Shown here piece by piece: positions 14,764 through 23,277 of a stretch of 23,761 nt of DNA; position 1 is the stretch's first letter; the number at the start of each line of letters is the position of its first letter. Location of the stretch: assembly GCA_030699855.1 (NCBI GenBank), contig JAUYKR010000025.1:1-23761 (forward strand). Direction: 5' to 3'. The position numbers and the translations under genes are program-made. A model generated the notes under the pieces. It saw nothing but the letters and a program-made list of their open reading frames with translations. It searched no databases and was not told where the DNA came from. The DNA is from a bacterium (GTDB lineage: Bacteria > Patescibacteriota > Gracilibacteria > JAUYGZ01).

Positions 14764-17700
14764 TTACACCTTTTCAACCGTCACCACGACTCCGTGCTCC
14801 CCCAGATTCAATACCGATTCCCACTCGGTCGTGAGTTTCTCGGCCTGAACGGCTACTGCCAAGGTCTCTTTTTGGATGTAGTTTTCAAACTCATCCACGG
14901 CTCTTTGCACATCCTTCGCCTCGGTGGAAATACCGACCCTGATCCGATCGGCCACATTCAGATCAGCCTGCTTGCGCAGATCCTGAATGCCGCGAACCAG
15001 GTCACGGGCGTAGCCCTCTCGCTGCAGCTCCGGCGTGACGTCCGTATGAAGGATCACCACCAAGCCCTGATCCGCCTGAACTTCCAGATGCTTATCCCCT
15101 TCGTCCAAGGCTTGATAAACCACCTCTATTTCCTCCGGCGTCAGCTCGTGGCCGAGAACCTGATAGTTGCCATTTTCCAGGCGCTTAAAATTCCCAGCCT
15201 TGGCCTCGCGAATAACGTCCTGGACAGCCGCGCCCAACTTCGGCCCCAATAGCCTGCCATTGGGCTTAACGACTACTTTTACTTTTCCGTCGACGCTGGC
15301 GAGCAGTTCGATTTCTTTCACGTTTAATTCTTCCTTCAGCACTTCCAAATGTTCCCCCAAATCTCCCGTGAACGATGCGGGCAAGGCTACTTCCACTTTG
15401 CTCAAGGGCTGCCGCACTTTCACCTTTGCCTGTGCTCTGGCCGCGTGACCAAGGGTCACGATCTGCCGAAGCACTTCAATCTCAGCGTTCAATTGAGCAT
15501 CGATACGGTATTCTTCCACGTCCGGCCAGTCGGACAGGTGCACCGACTCAAAGCCGGTCAAATTGCGGTACATGTCTTCCGAAATGAACGGAGCAAAGGG
15601 GGCGAGAAGCCGGCAGATCTGAACCAGCACCAGGTACAAGGTCTGATACGCTTCTTCCTTGTCGGTATCGCTTTCGCTTTTCCAAAACCTCCTCCGCGAG
15701 CGGCGGATATACCAGTTGGTCAGACTGTCGATAAAGCGCACCAGCGGATCCAATCCCTTGGCCAGCTCGTAGTTTTCCAGTCCATTGGTCATGCCTCCGA
15801 TGAGCGCGTGCAGTTCGGACAAGATCCAGCGATCCAGCTTATTCGCCAGCTCCATTTGGCTGCGTTCAAATAGCTCCAGCTGGCCGTGTCGGGCCAGCTT
15901 GTAATGATGCTTATAATAATCATCCCAGCTTTCCGCCAGGAAGTGCCATTTGCGCAGGACATGAAAGGTTCCGCCGTGGCCAACCACCAGTACGTTCTTA
16001 CCGGCATGCTTTCGCTGCACTTCTTTCAGCGTTTTCAAGCAGCGCTGTTCGAACTGGCCTATCGTCTCTCCCTTGGGTGGCTTCTGGCGCATAAAGTGGA
16101 AGGGGTGCATACCTTCGGGGCACTTCTTCTCCAGTTCCCGAAAGGGCTTTCCCTCCCAACTGCCGAAGCTCTGCTCGCGCAGGTCGTCGAAGACTTCCAA
16201 TTCCACTCCCAGATCGGCATTCAAAATGTCCGCCGTCTCCTTGGCGCGGATGTGGCTGGAGCAGGCGATGACATCGATGTGAAGATTCTTCACCACCTGG
16301 CGCAGTTCCTGGATTTGATCGCGACCGCGATCATTCAGGGGTTCGTCCATGGATCCCTGCAACTTGCGCTCTTTATTCACGTCGGTTTCTCCGTGTCTCA
16401 CGAAGTAAAACTGACCACGGGGTTTCCAGCCGTCAATTTCCGCGTAGGTCAGCAGAAAACTATAGGCGTTCCACAGTGGCAAGAAGGACTGGCGAACCAC
16501 GTCTTGAACACCCTTCTCCGAAAACCTCAAATCATCGGCTTTCACCACCGGTGAGTGCATCAGATAGACGCGCATGGCGTCAGCGCCAAAGTTGTCGAAC
16601 ATCAGCTGCGGATCGGGGTAGTTCTTCTTGCTCTTGCTCATCTTTTGGCCGTCTTCGGCCAATACAATCCCGTTGACCACCACATTTTGAAAGGCTGGCT
16701 GCTCAAACAGGGCCGCCGACAAAACGATCAGCGTGTAAAACCAACCTCTGGTCTGATCCAGCCCTTCGGCGATGTAGTTGGCGGGAAAAGTCCGCTCAAA
16801 TTCCTCTTTATTCTCAAACGGATAATGAGCCTGGGCATAGGGCATCGAACCCGATTCGAACCAGCAGTCCAGGACTTCCGGTATTCTCTTCATCGTCTCG
16901 CCGGTCTTGGGGTGGATGTAGCTCAGCTCGTCCACGAAGTGCTTGTGCAGGTCGGCTGGTCTTCCAGACTCGTTATCTATATATAAAGTCTTGGGAACCC
17001 CCATGGGCAGGTGGCCTTTTTCATAGACCCATTCCAAAGACTTCCCTTCCAGCTCTCTCAACAGCAGGCGAATGGGGTCGCTGTGGCTCACCAACAGGAT
17101 CGACTTACCGGCATGTTCCCGACAGAGCTTCTTCACCAGCTCCAGCATTCGTTCCGTTACCCGCTGGTGGGATTCTCCGGTTTTTGCATATGGCTCTTTA
17201 TAATGTTCCTGCGCCGTCAGCCCGTGGCGGTGAGCCAAAAAGTCCTTCACCTCCACCTCCCGTTTGCCTTCCAGGTCGCCCAGGTCCACTTCCTTTAAGT
17301 CCGCTTCCATGTGTACCGGAACACCTTTCAGGTGTTTGCCGACAATGGCGGCGGTTTGTTCCGCCCGCAGCAGGGGAGAGTGCAGGATCAGGTCAAAGTG
17401 CTCATTTTTGTGGATTTCTTTCAGCAGCTTGCCTGCTTCTTCCGACTGATCTTTTCCCTGGTCTGTCAAACCTGTACCCGGTGGCCTGCTCTGCCGTAGG
17501 CCAATTGTGTTGCCTTCGCTCTCGCCGTGGCGCAGCAGGGTCAGCTTGGTGAAGCGTCCGGAAACTCGCGCTCTCAAATCGGCGAGGGAGCCCAGGCATT
17601 CTTGCGTACCCTTTTCTCCTTCCCAAACAGGCAAGGGACAGCCCCAAAACCTATTACGGCTAATGCACCAGTCGCGGGCGTTTTCCAGCCACTTGCCGAA

Positions 17701-19056
17701 GCGGCCGTTCTTCAAGTGCTCCGGAACCCAGTTCACCTTTTGGTTGGAGGCCAGCATTTTCTCCTTCACCTGGTCGATATTCACGAACCAGGCGGGCAGG
17801 GTGTTGTACATCAGCGGGCTGTCGCAGCGCCAGCAGTGCGGATATGAATGACGATAGGTCTCATATTTGACGACCAGGTTACGTTTTTTTAGCGCGGCTG
17901 CCACCTCGTCTTCCGCCTGTTTCCAATTTTTTCCGGCAAATTCTGTCACGTAATCGGCAAAACTGCCGTCCATATTCACATGGTGAATGAAGGGCAGATT
18001 GTTGCGGGTGGCGATCTCAAAGTCGCCTTCGTCTCCGTAGGTGACGGCTGAGTGAACCACTCCCGTTCCTTCACTGGCATCGACGATGTCCTCTTTCAAA
18101 ATCGTATACACATTCGGGTGATCCTTCTTATAATCTCCTTCCGGATGGTAGGGGAAGAGGGGCTGGTATTCCAAACCCACCAATTTTTTTCCGGGAAAAG
18201 TCTCGACAATGTTCGCAGGCTCCTCTTTTTTATAAAACTTCGGCACGGTTGCCTCGGCCAGAATGTAACACTCCTGTTCTTCTTCGATCAGCACATAGCT
18301 GATGTCTCCGCCTACGTACATAGCCATGTTGGCCGGCAGGGTCCAAGGTGTAGTTGTCCATGGTATTAAGGCGATGGGCTTGCTGATGTTGGGAAAGGCT
18401 TGCTGTGCCGATTTTTCCTTCAAAAACATTTTTACGGCGATAGCATGATCGTCCACGTCTTTATAGTTCAGCGAAGCTTCAAAGTTGGACAGGGGAGTGA
18501 CGCATCGAGCGCAGATCAGCATGTTCTTCTGTCCTTTGTAAATGAGCTTTTTGTCCCAAAGCTGGCGAAAGGCCCACCAGACCGATTCCATAAAGCTGGG
18601 ATCCATGGTTTTGTAACTGTCTTCAAAATCCACCCAGCGGCCCATACGGTTCACCGTTTTTTTCCACTCGCTTACATACCGGAGGACGGAGCTGCGGCAG
18701 GCCTCGTTGAATTTGTCGATGCCGAACTCTTCTATTTCGCGCTTGCTCTTGAGCCCCAGCTCTTTCTCCACCAGGGCTTCCACTGGCAGCCCGTGGCAGT
18801 CCCAACCCCAGCGGCGCGGGACATACCTTCCTCTCATCGTATGGTAGCGGGGGATCACATCCTTCAGCGTTCCGGCCAGAATGTGGCCGTAGTGAGGCAG
18901 GCCGGTGGCGAAGGGCGGGCCGTCATAAAAAACGTATTCTTCGTTTCCCTTATTTTTTTCCAGGGATTTTTCGAAGGTTTTATTGGTCTTCCAGTACTCG
19001 AGGATCTGCTCCTCGAGCTTTGGGAACGATTGTTTGGGGTCTGGTTTCTGGAACAT
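14764..19056 (-). CDS. ileS: Isoleucine--tRNA ligase with two inserted histidine-phosphatase domains
   Basis: Class I synthetase charging tRNA-Ile; 1430 residues against about 1040 for the IleRS2 (eukaryote-like, generally mupirocin-resistant) type it resembles. Visible are HYGH (55-58), the editing-domain IPWTTTPWTLP (231-241) and GTGVVHSA, Cys pairs C182/C185 and C408/C411, SRNRFWG (466-472), CWFESG (731-736), KMSKS (805-809) and the anticodon-binding domain from about 1068. Two extra domains interrupt it in frame. Insert 1 (about 502-697; 16966-17553) has LLRHGE (R509, H510), R564, E589 and H658. Insert 2 (about 880-1066; 15859-16419) has FVRHGE (R887, H888), R937, E961 and H1027. Both keep the catalytic set of the histidine phosphatase family. 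Removing them leaves a normal-length IleRS. The ATG at 19056 is chosen because the upstream in-frame ATG (19158) lies inside the T-box. Confidence 0.96.
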   Translation of the reverse strand: MFQKPDPKQSFPKLEEQILEYWKTNKTFEKSLEKNKGNEEYVFYDGPPFATGLPHYGHILAGTLKDVIPRYHTMRGRYVPRRWGWDCHGLPVEALVEKELGLKSKREIEEFGIDKFNEACRSSVLRYVSEWKKTVNRMGRWVDFEDSYKTMDPSFMESVWWAFRQLWDKKLIYKGQKNMLICARCVTPLSNFEASLNYKDVDDHAIAVKMFLKEKSAQQAFPNISKPIALIPWTTTPWTLPANMAMYVGGDISYVLIEEEQECYILAEATVPKFYKKEEPANIVETFPGKKLVGLEYQPLFPYHPEGDYKKDHPNVYTILKEDIVDASEGTGVVHSAVTYGDEGDFEIATRNNLPFIHHVNMDGSFADYVTEFAGKNWKQAEDEVAAALKKRNLVVKYETYRHSYPHCWRCDSPLMYNTLPAWFVNIDQVKEKMLASNQKVNWVPEHLKNGRFGKWLENARDWCISRNRFWGCPLPVWEGEKGTQECLGSLADLRARVSGRFTKLTLLRHGESEGNTIGLRQSRPPGTGLTDQGKDQSEEAGKLLKEIHKNEHFDLILHSPLLRAEQTAAIVGKHLKGVPVHMEADLKEVDLGDLEGKREVEVKDFLAHRHGLTAQEHYKEPYAKTGESHQRVTERMLELVKKLCREHAGKSILLVSHSDPIRLLLRELEGKSLEWVYEKGHLPMGVPKTLYIDNESGRPADLHKHFVDELSYIHPKTGETMKRIPEVLDCWFESGSMPYAQAHYPFENKEEFERTFPANYIAEGLDQTRGWFYTLIVLSAALFEQPAFQNVVVNGIVLAEDGQKMSKSKKNYPDPQLMFDNFGADAMRVYLMHSPVVKADDLRFSEKGVQDVVRQSFLPLWNAYSFLLTYAEIDGWKPRGQFYFVRHGETDVNKERKLQGSMDEPLNDRGRDQIQELRQVVKNLHIDVIACSSHIRAKETADILNADLGVELEVFDDLREQSFGSWEGKPFRELEKKCPEGMHPFHFMRQKPPKGETIGQFEQRCLKTLKEVQRKHAGKNVLVVGHGGTFHVLRKWHFLAESWDDYYKHHYKLARHGQLELFERSQMELANKLDRWILSELHALIGGMTNGLENYELAKGLDPLVRFIDSLTNWYIRRSRRRFWKSESDTDKEEAYQTLYLVLVQICRLLAPFAPFISEDMYRNLTGFESVHLSDWPDVEEYRIDAQLNAEIEVLRQIVTLGHAARAQAKVKVRQPLSKVEVALPASFTGDLGEHLEVLKEELNVKEIELLASVDGKVKVVVKPNGRLLGPKLGAAVQDVIREAKAGNFKRLENGNYQVLGHELTPEEIEVVYQALDEGDKHLEVQADQGLVVILHTDVTPELQREGYARDLVRGIQDLRKQADLNVADRIRVGISTEAKDVQRAVDEFENYIQKETLAVAVQAEKLTTEWESVLNLGEHGVVVTVEKV

Positions 19057-19099
19057 GGGGGGATGGGAAAGGAAGGATAGTAACGATCGTAATGGTCGT

Positions 19100-19129
19100 A
19101 AAGAAAAACATCTCGTAATTGAGATGCTT
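19100..19129 (-). terminator. T-box terminator hairpin of ileS
   Basis: AAGCATCTC (19129-19121) pairs with GAGATGTTT (19114-19106) over 9 bp with one G/U, followed by a T-rich run TTTTTCTTT ending at 19100. It lies 44 nt before the ileS start and competes with the antiterminator for AAGC. Confidence 0.8.
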
Positions 19130-19358
19130 ATGGTCCCGAGTACTCGGGAAGGTACCACCTTAAGCTTGTGCTTGATGTGATCCGTGACGTGGATTTAACG
19201 AGGGAGTCTAGTCGCCGCTCCGCGGCTTCCTACGAATTCAGGCAAGGCCTGGATTTTGTACGAATGCGGAGAGCTTTCTTTCCCCAGCGCTCCCGAGTTG
19301 TCGGGATTCCGGTAGATGGCCGGATAGGCACTTTTGAGCGAGCTTTCAAAAGGACAAC
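19100..19358 (-). promoter_or_regulatory. T-box leader of ileS (tRNA-Ile-sensing riboswitch)
   Basis: Read on the minus strand. Antiterminator: GCTTAAGG (19165-19158) pairs with CCATAAGC (19133-19126), with one A/A mismatch. Between them are the 7-nt bulge TGGTACC (19157-19151), an exact match to the T-box consensus UGGNACC, and a hairpin TCCCGA/TCGGGA with loop GTAC. UGGU is complementary to the ACCA end of a tRNA with A73, as in tRNA-Ile. The strand TAAGC (19130-19126) is shared with the terminator, giving the expected on/off choice. At the 5' end GTTGTC (19358-19353) can pair with GACAAC (19302-19297), with an AUC triplet (19307-19305) just before the 3' arm; this is a possible stem I with an Ile specifier, but that part is uncertain. 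Confidence 0.82.
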
Positions 19359-19364
19359 AAAGAC

Positions 19365-19393
19365 AGTGTAGAGGCGTGGGGTAGAGAAGTCAA
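19365..19393 (-). promoter_or_regulatory. Promoter for ileS
   Basis: On the minus strand TTGACT (19393-19388), a 17-bp spacer and TACACT (19370-19365). The predicted start near 19358 coincides with the first base of the possible stem I and gives a leader of about 300 nt, suited to a T-box. Confidence 0.75.
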
Positions 19394-19399
19394 AGAATA

Positions 19400-19427
19400 T
19401 TGACATAAATAAAAAGTAAAGTATAAT
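19400..19427 (+). promoter_or_regulatory. Promoter for the FAD-dependent protein
   Basis: Consensus TTGACA (19400-19405) and TATAAT (19422-19427) with a 16-bp spacer. It is back-to-back with the ileS promoter, the two -35 boxes being 6 bp apart. The -10 box overlaps the ATG at 19426, so that codon cannot be in the mRNA. Confidence 0.8.
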
Positions 19428-19476
19428 GCCATCCTCGCTTTCAGCGATCATTGATCTTATTTTCCTAGAATTGGAA

Positions 19477-21498
19477 ATGTTCATAAAGCCACCAGATGAT
19501 CCCGCATCCGACGATCTCTCCATCAGTCGAGGCAGGTCAACCCCAGATCCAGTCATAGCCCAGCCCGGTTTGCCTTGTATACCGGCAGCCACCACAGCAG
19601 TAAGAAGAAACGTCGCCATAGTTATTGGCGGAAGTCTCGCCGGTCTTTTTTCTGCTGAGCTGCTATCTGATCATTACGATGAAGTTCTGGTTTTTGAAAA
19701 AGATCAGAATCTTCCTGCCTCCCTGGGTGAAGAAAGAAACATGAGTCCCGCCCCGCAGGCGCACATGCCCCACTTCCTTGCTCCTGGCGGCATGGATTTG
19801 GCAGAGGCTAGGTTTCCCGGGCTGTATCAGGAATTGCTTGAGCAGGGGGCTGTGGAAACGCATTGGGGTGGTCCGAATAATAATACGTATTGGAGCCCTT
19901 CCTTTGGTAGAAATGAGGAGACTTTGGACATGACGCTCGTACCCGGTGGATTGAGAATGATCACCTGCACTCGAGTCCTCCTGGAATCTGTCATCCGGAG
20001 AAGGATACAGAGCAACAGAAAGGTAAGGCTTCATCCTGGAACAAAAATCGTAGATTTAATCGTCGATGACGAACGGAACCGGATCACGGGTGTCAAGTTT
20101 GACTGCTCAGGGGAGGCTGGTGAAGTCTCTGAAGAGTGCAGCAACCTGAATGTTCAGCTTCTCGTCGATGCTTCCGGTAGCAATAGCAAAACCTTCAACA
20201 TGCTTGCTAATAGAGGCTATCCGGAACCAGAGGAAGAAAGGGTTGATCCGAAGCTGGTCTATGTCCGGCAGGAAGTTCGTTTTTCCTCCGGTTTGGAGGC
20301 GCAGATAAAAGAAACATGGCTGAGGCTTTTCCCGGAACGAAGTACAGCAACAATTAGTGAAATTGAAACCACATTCCGGCGGCTGCTCCTCAACGATGAG
20401 ATCAGTGGCGCAGAAGTTCCCGCGCTTATTCTTGAGCATACTCGCCTTCAGGAATTAGAAGAGCCGGCTGATAAACTCATCTTTATTATGAAGCGCTCAC
20501 AGGAAGGAAATCATCGGGCTGCCTATCTGGTGAAGCATGAGATGGGAGGGTGGGTCCTCCTGATGGGGGGATCCGGAGATACTCCACCGCCTCAAAAATC
20601 TGGTGACGAGGAAGGAATTCGGAGCTATCTTCAGAATCTTGGTGATGACGTTCTGTTCCGGGTGCTTAAAGACGCAGATATGGTAGGCTCCCCAAATACC
20701 TGGGCGGCGACGGCAAACGTGCGCCGAAGGGTCGAAGAAATGAAAAAAAGAGTAGAAAACATGGTGTGGGTCGGAGATGCTCACAAAAAAAGAAACCCCA
20801 TTTATGGGCAGGGAATCACAGAAGCACTTCGGGAAGCACTTTTGTTGGATCACATCATCCAGGAACAGGGAAGTGGCAGCAAAAGGATTGCTGAGGTCTT
20901 TCTTCAGGCAGATGCCAATATGATGCTCGAAGGAGGACTTCTGGCCGAGGATGGAGATTGCAAAGTGGAGGGGGTGAGGATTCACAATCCCAGATGGTGG
21001 CATCCTTACCGAAAGGAAATTTTGGGAGATCTGGTGGATGTTTTGTTTAAAAAATCCGGGGAAGACGCGGAGATGATGAAGCTGATGCTCGAAATCTTCA
21101 TGCAGAAGAAGCATATTCACTGGCTTTTCCATCCCAGATTCCTTCGAAAATATTGGCCGGAATTACGAGAGATCCTTGCGAGGCATAGGCAGTTGATCGT
21201 GGGAGAGACAAAGTCTCCGATCAGCGACTTCGTGCGAATACTGGGCAGGATGGGGTGGAATGTGTTAAAAGGAAAAAAGCACTTCGCGAAATTTTGGCAG
21301 CAGCATACGGATGAAATTCGCACTCAGCAGGAGGCGGATGGGGAGAAAACCCTGTCTCAGGATCTTCAGCTATATGGCCCCAACGCGGCTCTCCGATTCC
21401 TTTTCCCATTTGTCTGGAGGGAATTGAAGCAATGGATGTTCCCGAAAAAAGCTTCAAAAGCCGAACCAACTTGCCATCCCGCCAGCTCTTTGCTATAA
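19477..21498 (+). CDS. FAD-dependent monooxygenase/oxidoreductase-like protein
   Basis: 673 residues from the ATG at 19477; the longer frame from 19426 is rejected because a consensus -10 box overlaps that codon. After about 43 variable residues comes an FAD-binding Rossmann fold: NVAIVIGGSLAG (glycine motif about 51-56), with E74 in VLVFEKD for the ribose. The second FAD motif is WVGDAHKKRNPIYGQGITEAL (GD at 433-434), typical of the hydroxylase / geranylgeranyl-reductase / halogenase-like flavoprotein superfamily. About 200 C-terminal residues are Lys/Trp-rich, mostly helical in appearance and unassigned. The substrate is unknown. Large flavin monooxygenases are uncommon in gene-poor CPR genomes, so recent transfer is possible. 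It has its own promoter and terminator. Confidence 0.75.
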   Translation: MFIKPPDDPASDDLSISRGRSTPDPVIAQPGLPCIPAATTAVRRNVAIVIGGSLAGLFSAELLSDHYDEVLVFEKDQNLPASLGEERNMSPAPQAHMPHFLAPGGMDLAEARFPGLYQELLEQGAVETHWGGPNNNTYWSPSFGRNEETLDMTLVPGGLRMITCTRVLLESVIRRRIQSNRKVRLHPGTKIVDLIVDDERNRITGVKFDCSGEAGEVSEECSNLNVQLLVDASGSNSKTFNMLANRGYPEPEEERVDPKLVYVRQEVRFSSGLEAQIKETWLRLFPERSTATISEIETTFRRLLLNDEISGAEVPALILEHTRLQELEEPADKLIFIMKRSQEGNHRAAYLVKHEMGGWVLLMGGSGDTPPPQKSGDEEGIRSYLQNLGDDVLFRVLKDADMVGSPNTWAATANVRRRVEEMKKRVENMVWVGDAHKKRNPIYGQGITEALREALLLDHIIQEQGSGSKRIAEVFLQADANMMLEGGLLAEDGDCKVEGVRIHNPRWWHPYRKEILGDLVDVLFKKSGEDAEMMKLMLEIFMQKKHIHWLFHPRFLRKYWPELREILARHRQLIVGETKSPISDFVRILGRMGWNVLKGKKHFAKFWQQHTDEIRTQQEADGEKTLSQDLQLYGPNAALRFLFPFVWRELKQWMFPKKASKAEPTCHPASSLL

Positions 21499-21510
21499 CT
21501 ATCCTGCCTA

Positions 21511-21537
21511 AAGCGCTTATAATAGCGTTTTTCTTTT
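21511..21537 (+). terminator. Terminator of the FAD gene
   Basis: AAGCGCT (21511-21517) pairs with AGCGTTT (21524-21530), one G/U, loop TATAAT, followed by a T-rich run (TTTTTCTTTT). It begins 12 bp after the stop codon. Confidence 0.75.
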
Positions 21538-21564
21538 CATCAGTTTCATCAGCCATCTCCTGAT

Positions 21565-21583
21565 CTCCTCGGATTCCGAGGAG
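21565..21583 (+). other. Perfect hairpin upstream of the methyltransferase gene
   Basis: CTCCTCGG (21565-21572), loop ATT, CCGAGGAG (21576-21583): a stable 8-bp stem 32 nt before the rlmD ATG. No T-run follows. It could be a second, weak terminator or a leader structure. A poor -10-like TACTGT lies at 21586-21591. Confidence 0.5.
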
Positions 21584-21615
21584 CCTTACTGTTTCCAGCA
21601 GTTTTGTTTGTTTGC

Positions 21616-23091
21616 ATGAAGAACCGACCTGAACGCGCTCCCGCTGTTCGCGCTATTCGCAAGGGAGAAGTCATAGAAGTCACCGTCCAAAAGCTCGTCC
21701 TCGGCGGCTACGGGATGGCCTTGTACGATGTCCCTCCCGTGGATGCGAATTTGCCAAAACTTCGCGTTTTTGTCGAGCGCGGTTTGCCGGGACAACGGGT
21801 CAAAGTTTTAGTGACCGAAAAAAAACCTCAGTACGTCATAGGACAAATCGAAGAGGTTCTGGAGGAATCCCCGGATGCCGTCGAGCCCAAATGCCCTTAC
21901 TTCGCCACCACCAAGATGATCAATGAAAAGAAACCGTCCTGCGGCGGCTGTCTGTGGCAAAACCTCAGCTACGAAAAGCAGCTGGAGGTGAAGGAGGGGC
22001 AGGTTAAAGAGACCCTCGAGCGCATTGCCAAATTGGCAAACCCCAAGATTGAACCGATCATACCGTCTCCGGACCCCTGGTTTTACCGCAACAAAATTGA
22101 GCTTTCCTTCGGCCATAACGCCGATGGTCATGTCGATTTTGGTTTTCGCGAGCGCGGGAAGTTTAATTCCATTATTCCGGTTCAGTCCTGCGACATCTTC
22201 GATCCTCAGCTGCCTCAGATCTTCGACATCATTCGCCGCTACGTGCGCATGGTTGATCTGGAGCCGTTTGATTTTGTCAAAAAGCCCGATGGCTTCTGGC
22301 AATTTCTGATCCTCCGTCGGGGGGTCAAAACCGGCGAGTGGATGATCAACTTCGTTACCCGTCCGGGACATCAGATCAACAAGCACCTGGCCGAAGAGCT
22401 TCACGATGCTTTGGATGACAAGCTGCAAAGTGTTCTTCACACCGTGAATTTTGGCAAAGCCATCACTTATGTCGGCCATGAGAATAAAAAAGTAGAGCTG
22501 CTCTTCGGCCGCAATTACATTTTGGAAGAGATGGGAGGCTTGCAGTTTAAAATTTCTCCGTTTTCCTTCTTCCAAACCAACACTTTGGCTGCCGAGCAGC
22601 TGTACGAGACGGTCAAGAAATTGGCCGACCTCAAAGGCCATGAAAAGGTGCTCGACCTCTACTGCGGTACCGGAACTATCGGCCAGTTTCTGGCCCGCCA
22701 GGCCCGGGAGGTGATTGGCATGGAACTGATGCAGGAAGCCATTGACGACGCCAATGAGAACGCGCGCATCAACACCCTGGCCAACTGCCAGTATCGCTGC
22801 GGGGATGTCGGTAAAATTCTTCTGCTGGAGCGCAACAAATACCTCCACGCCGACCTGATGATTCTGGATCCGCCGCGGGCGGGCATGGCGGACAAAACCC
22901 GCCGTAAGGTGATCAGCTTGATGCCGCAGCAGGTGATCTACGTGTCCTGCAATCCCGCCACGCTGGCTCGAGATCTCCTCGACTTCCAGCGCCAGCGCTA
23001 CGAAATTCAGACCATTCAGCCGATTGATTTGTTTCCCCACACCCACCACGTGGAGACGGTGGTGAAGATGGTGAGGAAAAGGGTGGGGTAG
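21616..23091 (+). CDS. rlmD: 23S rRNA (uracil-C5)-methyltransferase, RlmD/RumA type
   Basis: 491 residues from the ATG at 21616; a TTG four codons upstream (21604) is less likely. The enzyme uses S-adenosylmethionine to methylate a uracil C5 of 23S rRNA (U1939 in E. coli; the site here is inferred). An N-terminal TRAM domain (about 15-80) is followed by cysteines C93, C109, C112 (SCGGC) and C192, the set expected for the 4Fe-4S cluster. The C-terminal Rossmann fold shows VLDLYCGTGTIGQFLA (SAM binding), LILDPPRAGM and YVSCNPATLARDL with the nucleophile C445. Related TrmA/RlmC proteins are possible, but the TRAM and Fe-S elements favour RlmD-like. Its stop codon touches a long inverted repeat. 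Confidence 0.93.
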   Translation: MKNRPERAPAVRAIRKGEVIEVTVQKLVLGGYGMALYDVPPVDANLPKLRVFVERGLPGQRVKVLVTEKKPQYVIGQIEEVLEESPDAVEPKCPYFATTKMINEKKPSCGGCLWQNLSYEKQLEVKEGQVKETLERIAKLANPKIEPIIPSPDPWFYRNKIELSFGHNADGHVDFGFRERGKFNSIIPVQSCDIFDPQLPQIFDIIRRYVRMVDLEPFDFVKKPDGFWQFLILRRGVKTGEWMINFVTRPGHQINKHLAEELHDALDDKLQSVLHTVNFGKAITYVGHENKKVELLFGRNYILEEMGGLQFKISPFSFFQTNTLAAEQLYETVKKLADLKGHEKVLDLYCGTGTIGQFLARQAREVIGMELMQEAIDDANENARINTLANCQYRCGDVGKILLLERNKYLHADLMILDPPRAGMADKTRRKVISLMPQQVIYVSCNPATLARDLLDFQRQRYEIQTIQPIDLFPHTHHVETVVKMVRKRVG

Positions 23092-23209
23092 TTCAGGAGG
23101 AATAGTATGAAATGACTCGCTGCGGAAAAGTACGGTAACCATTTTCTTTTGTGAGCGACTATCGTGAAAACTGTCCTCGCTTCGTCATTTCATACCATCC
23201 CTCCTGAAC
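23091..23209. repeat. Long inverted repeat after rlmD
   Basis: Two 26-nt arms, 23091-23116 (GTTCAGGAGG...AAATGAC) and 23184-23209 (GTCATTT...CCTCCTGAAC), pair with 24 of 26 matches around a 67-nt centre. The left arm starts on the last base of the rlmD stop codon. No T-run follows. It could be a MITE-like element, a structured 3' end or a small RNA. The rest of the gap to 23336 holds only promoter-like sequence. Confidence 0.75.
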
Positions 23210-23277
23210 TCGGGTCCATGTAAGGTAAAGGGAATTATACAATCCAATAACATTTACAAAAGTGCAAGTGTAGCGGC

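Noticed and set aside
15859..17553. Inteins inside IleRS
   Set aside because: The inserts carry RHG histidine-phosphatase motifs and no Cys/Ser start, His-Asn end or other splicing blocks.
19057..19158. N-terminal extension of IleRS from ATG 19158
   Set aside because: It would translate through the T-box bulge and terminator, and the 34 extra residues do not resemble IleRS.
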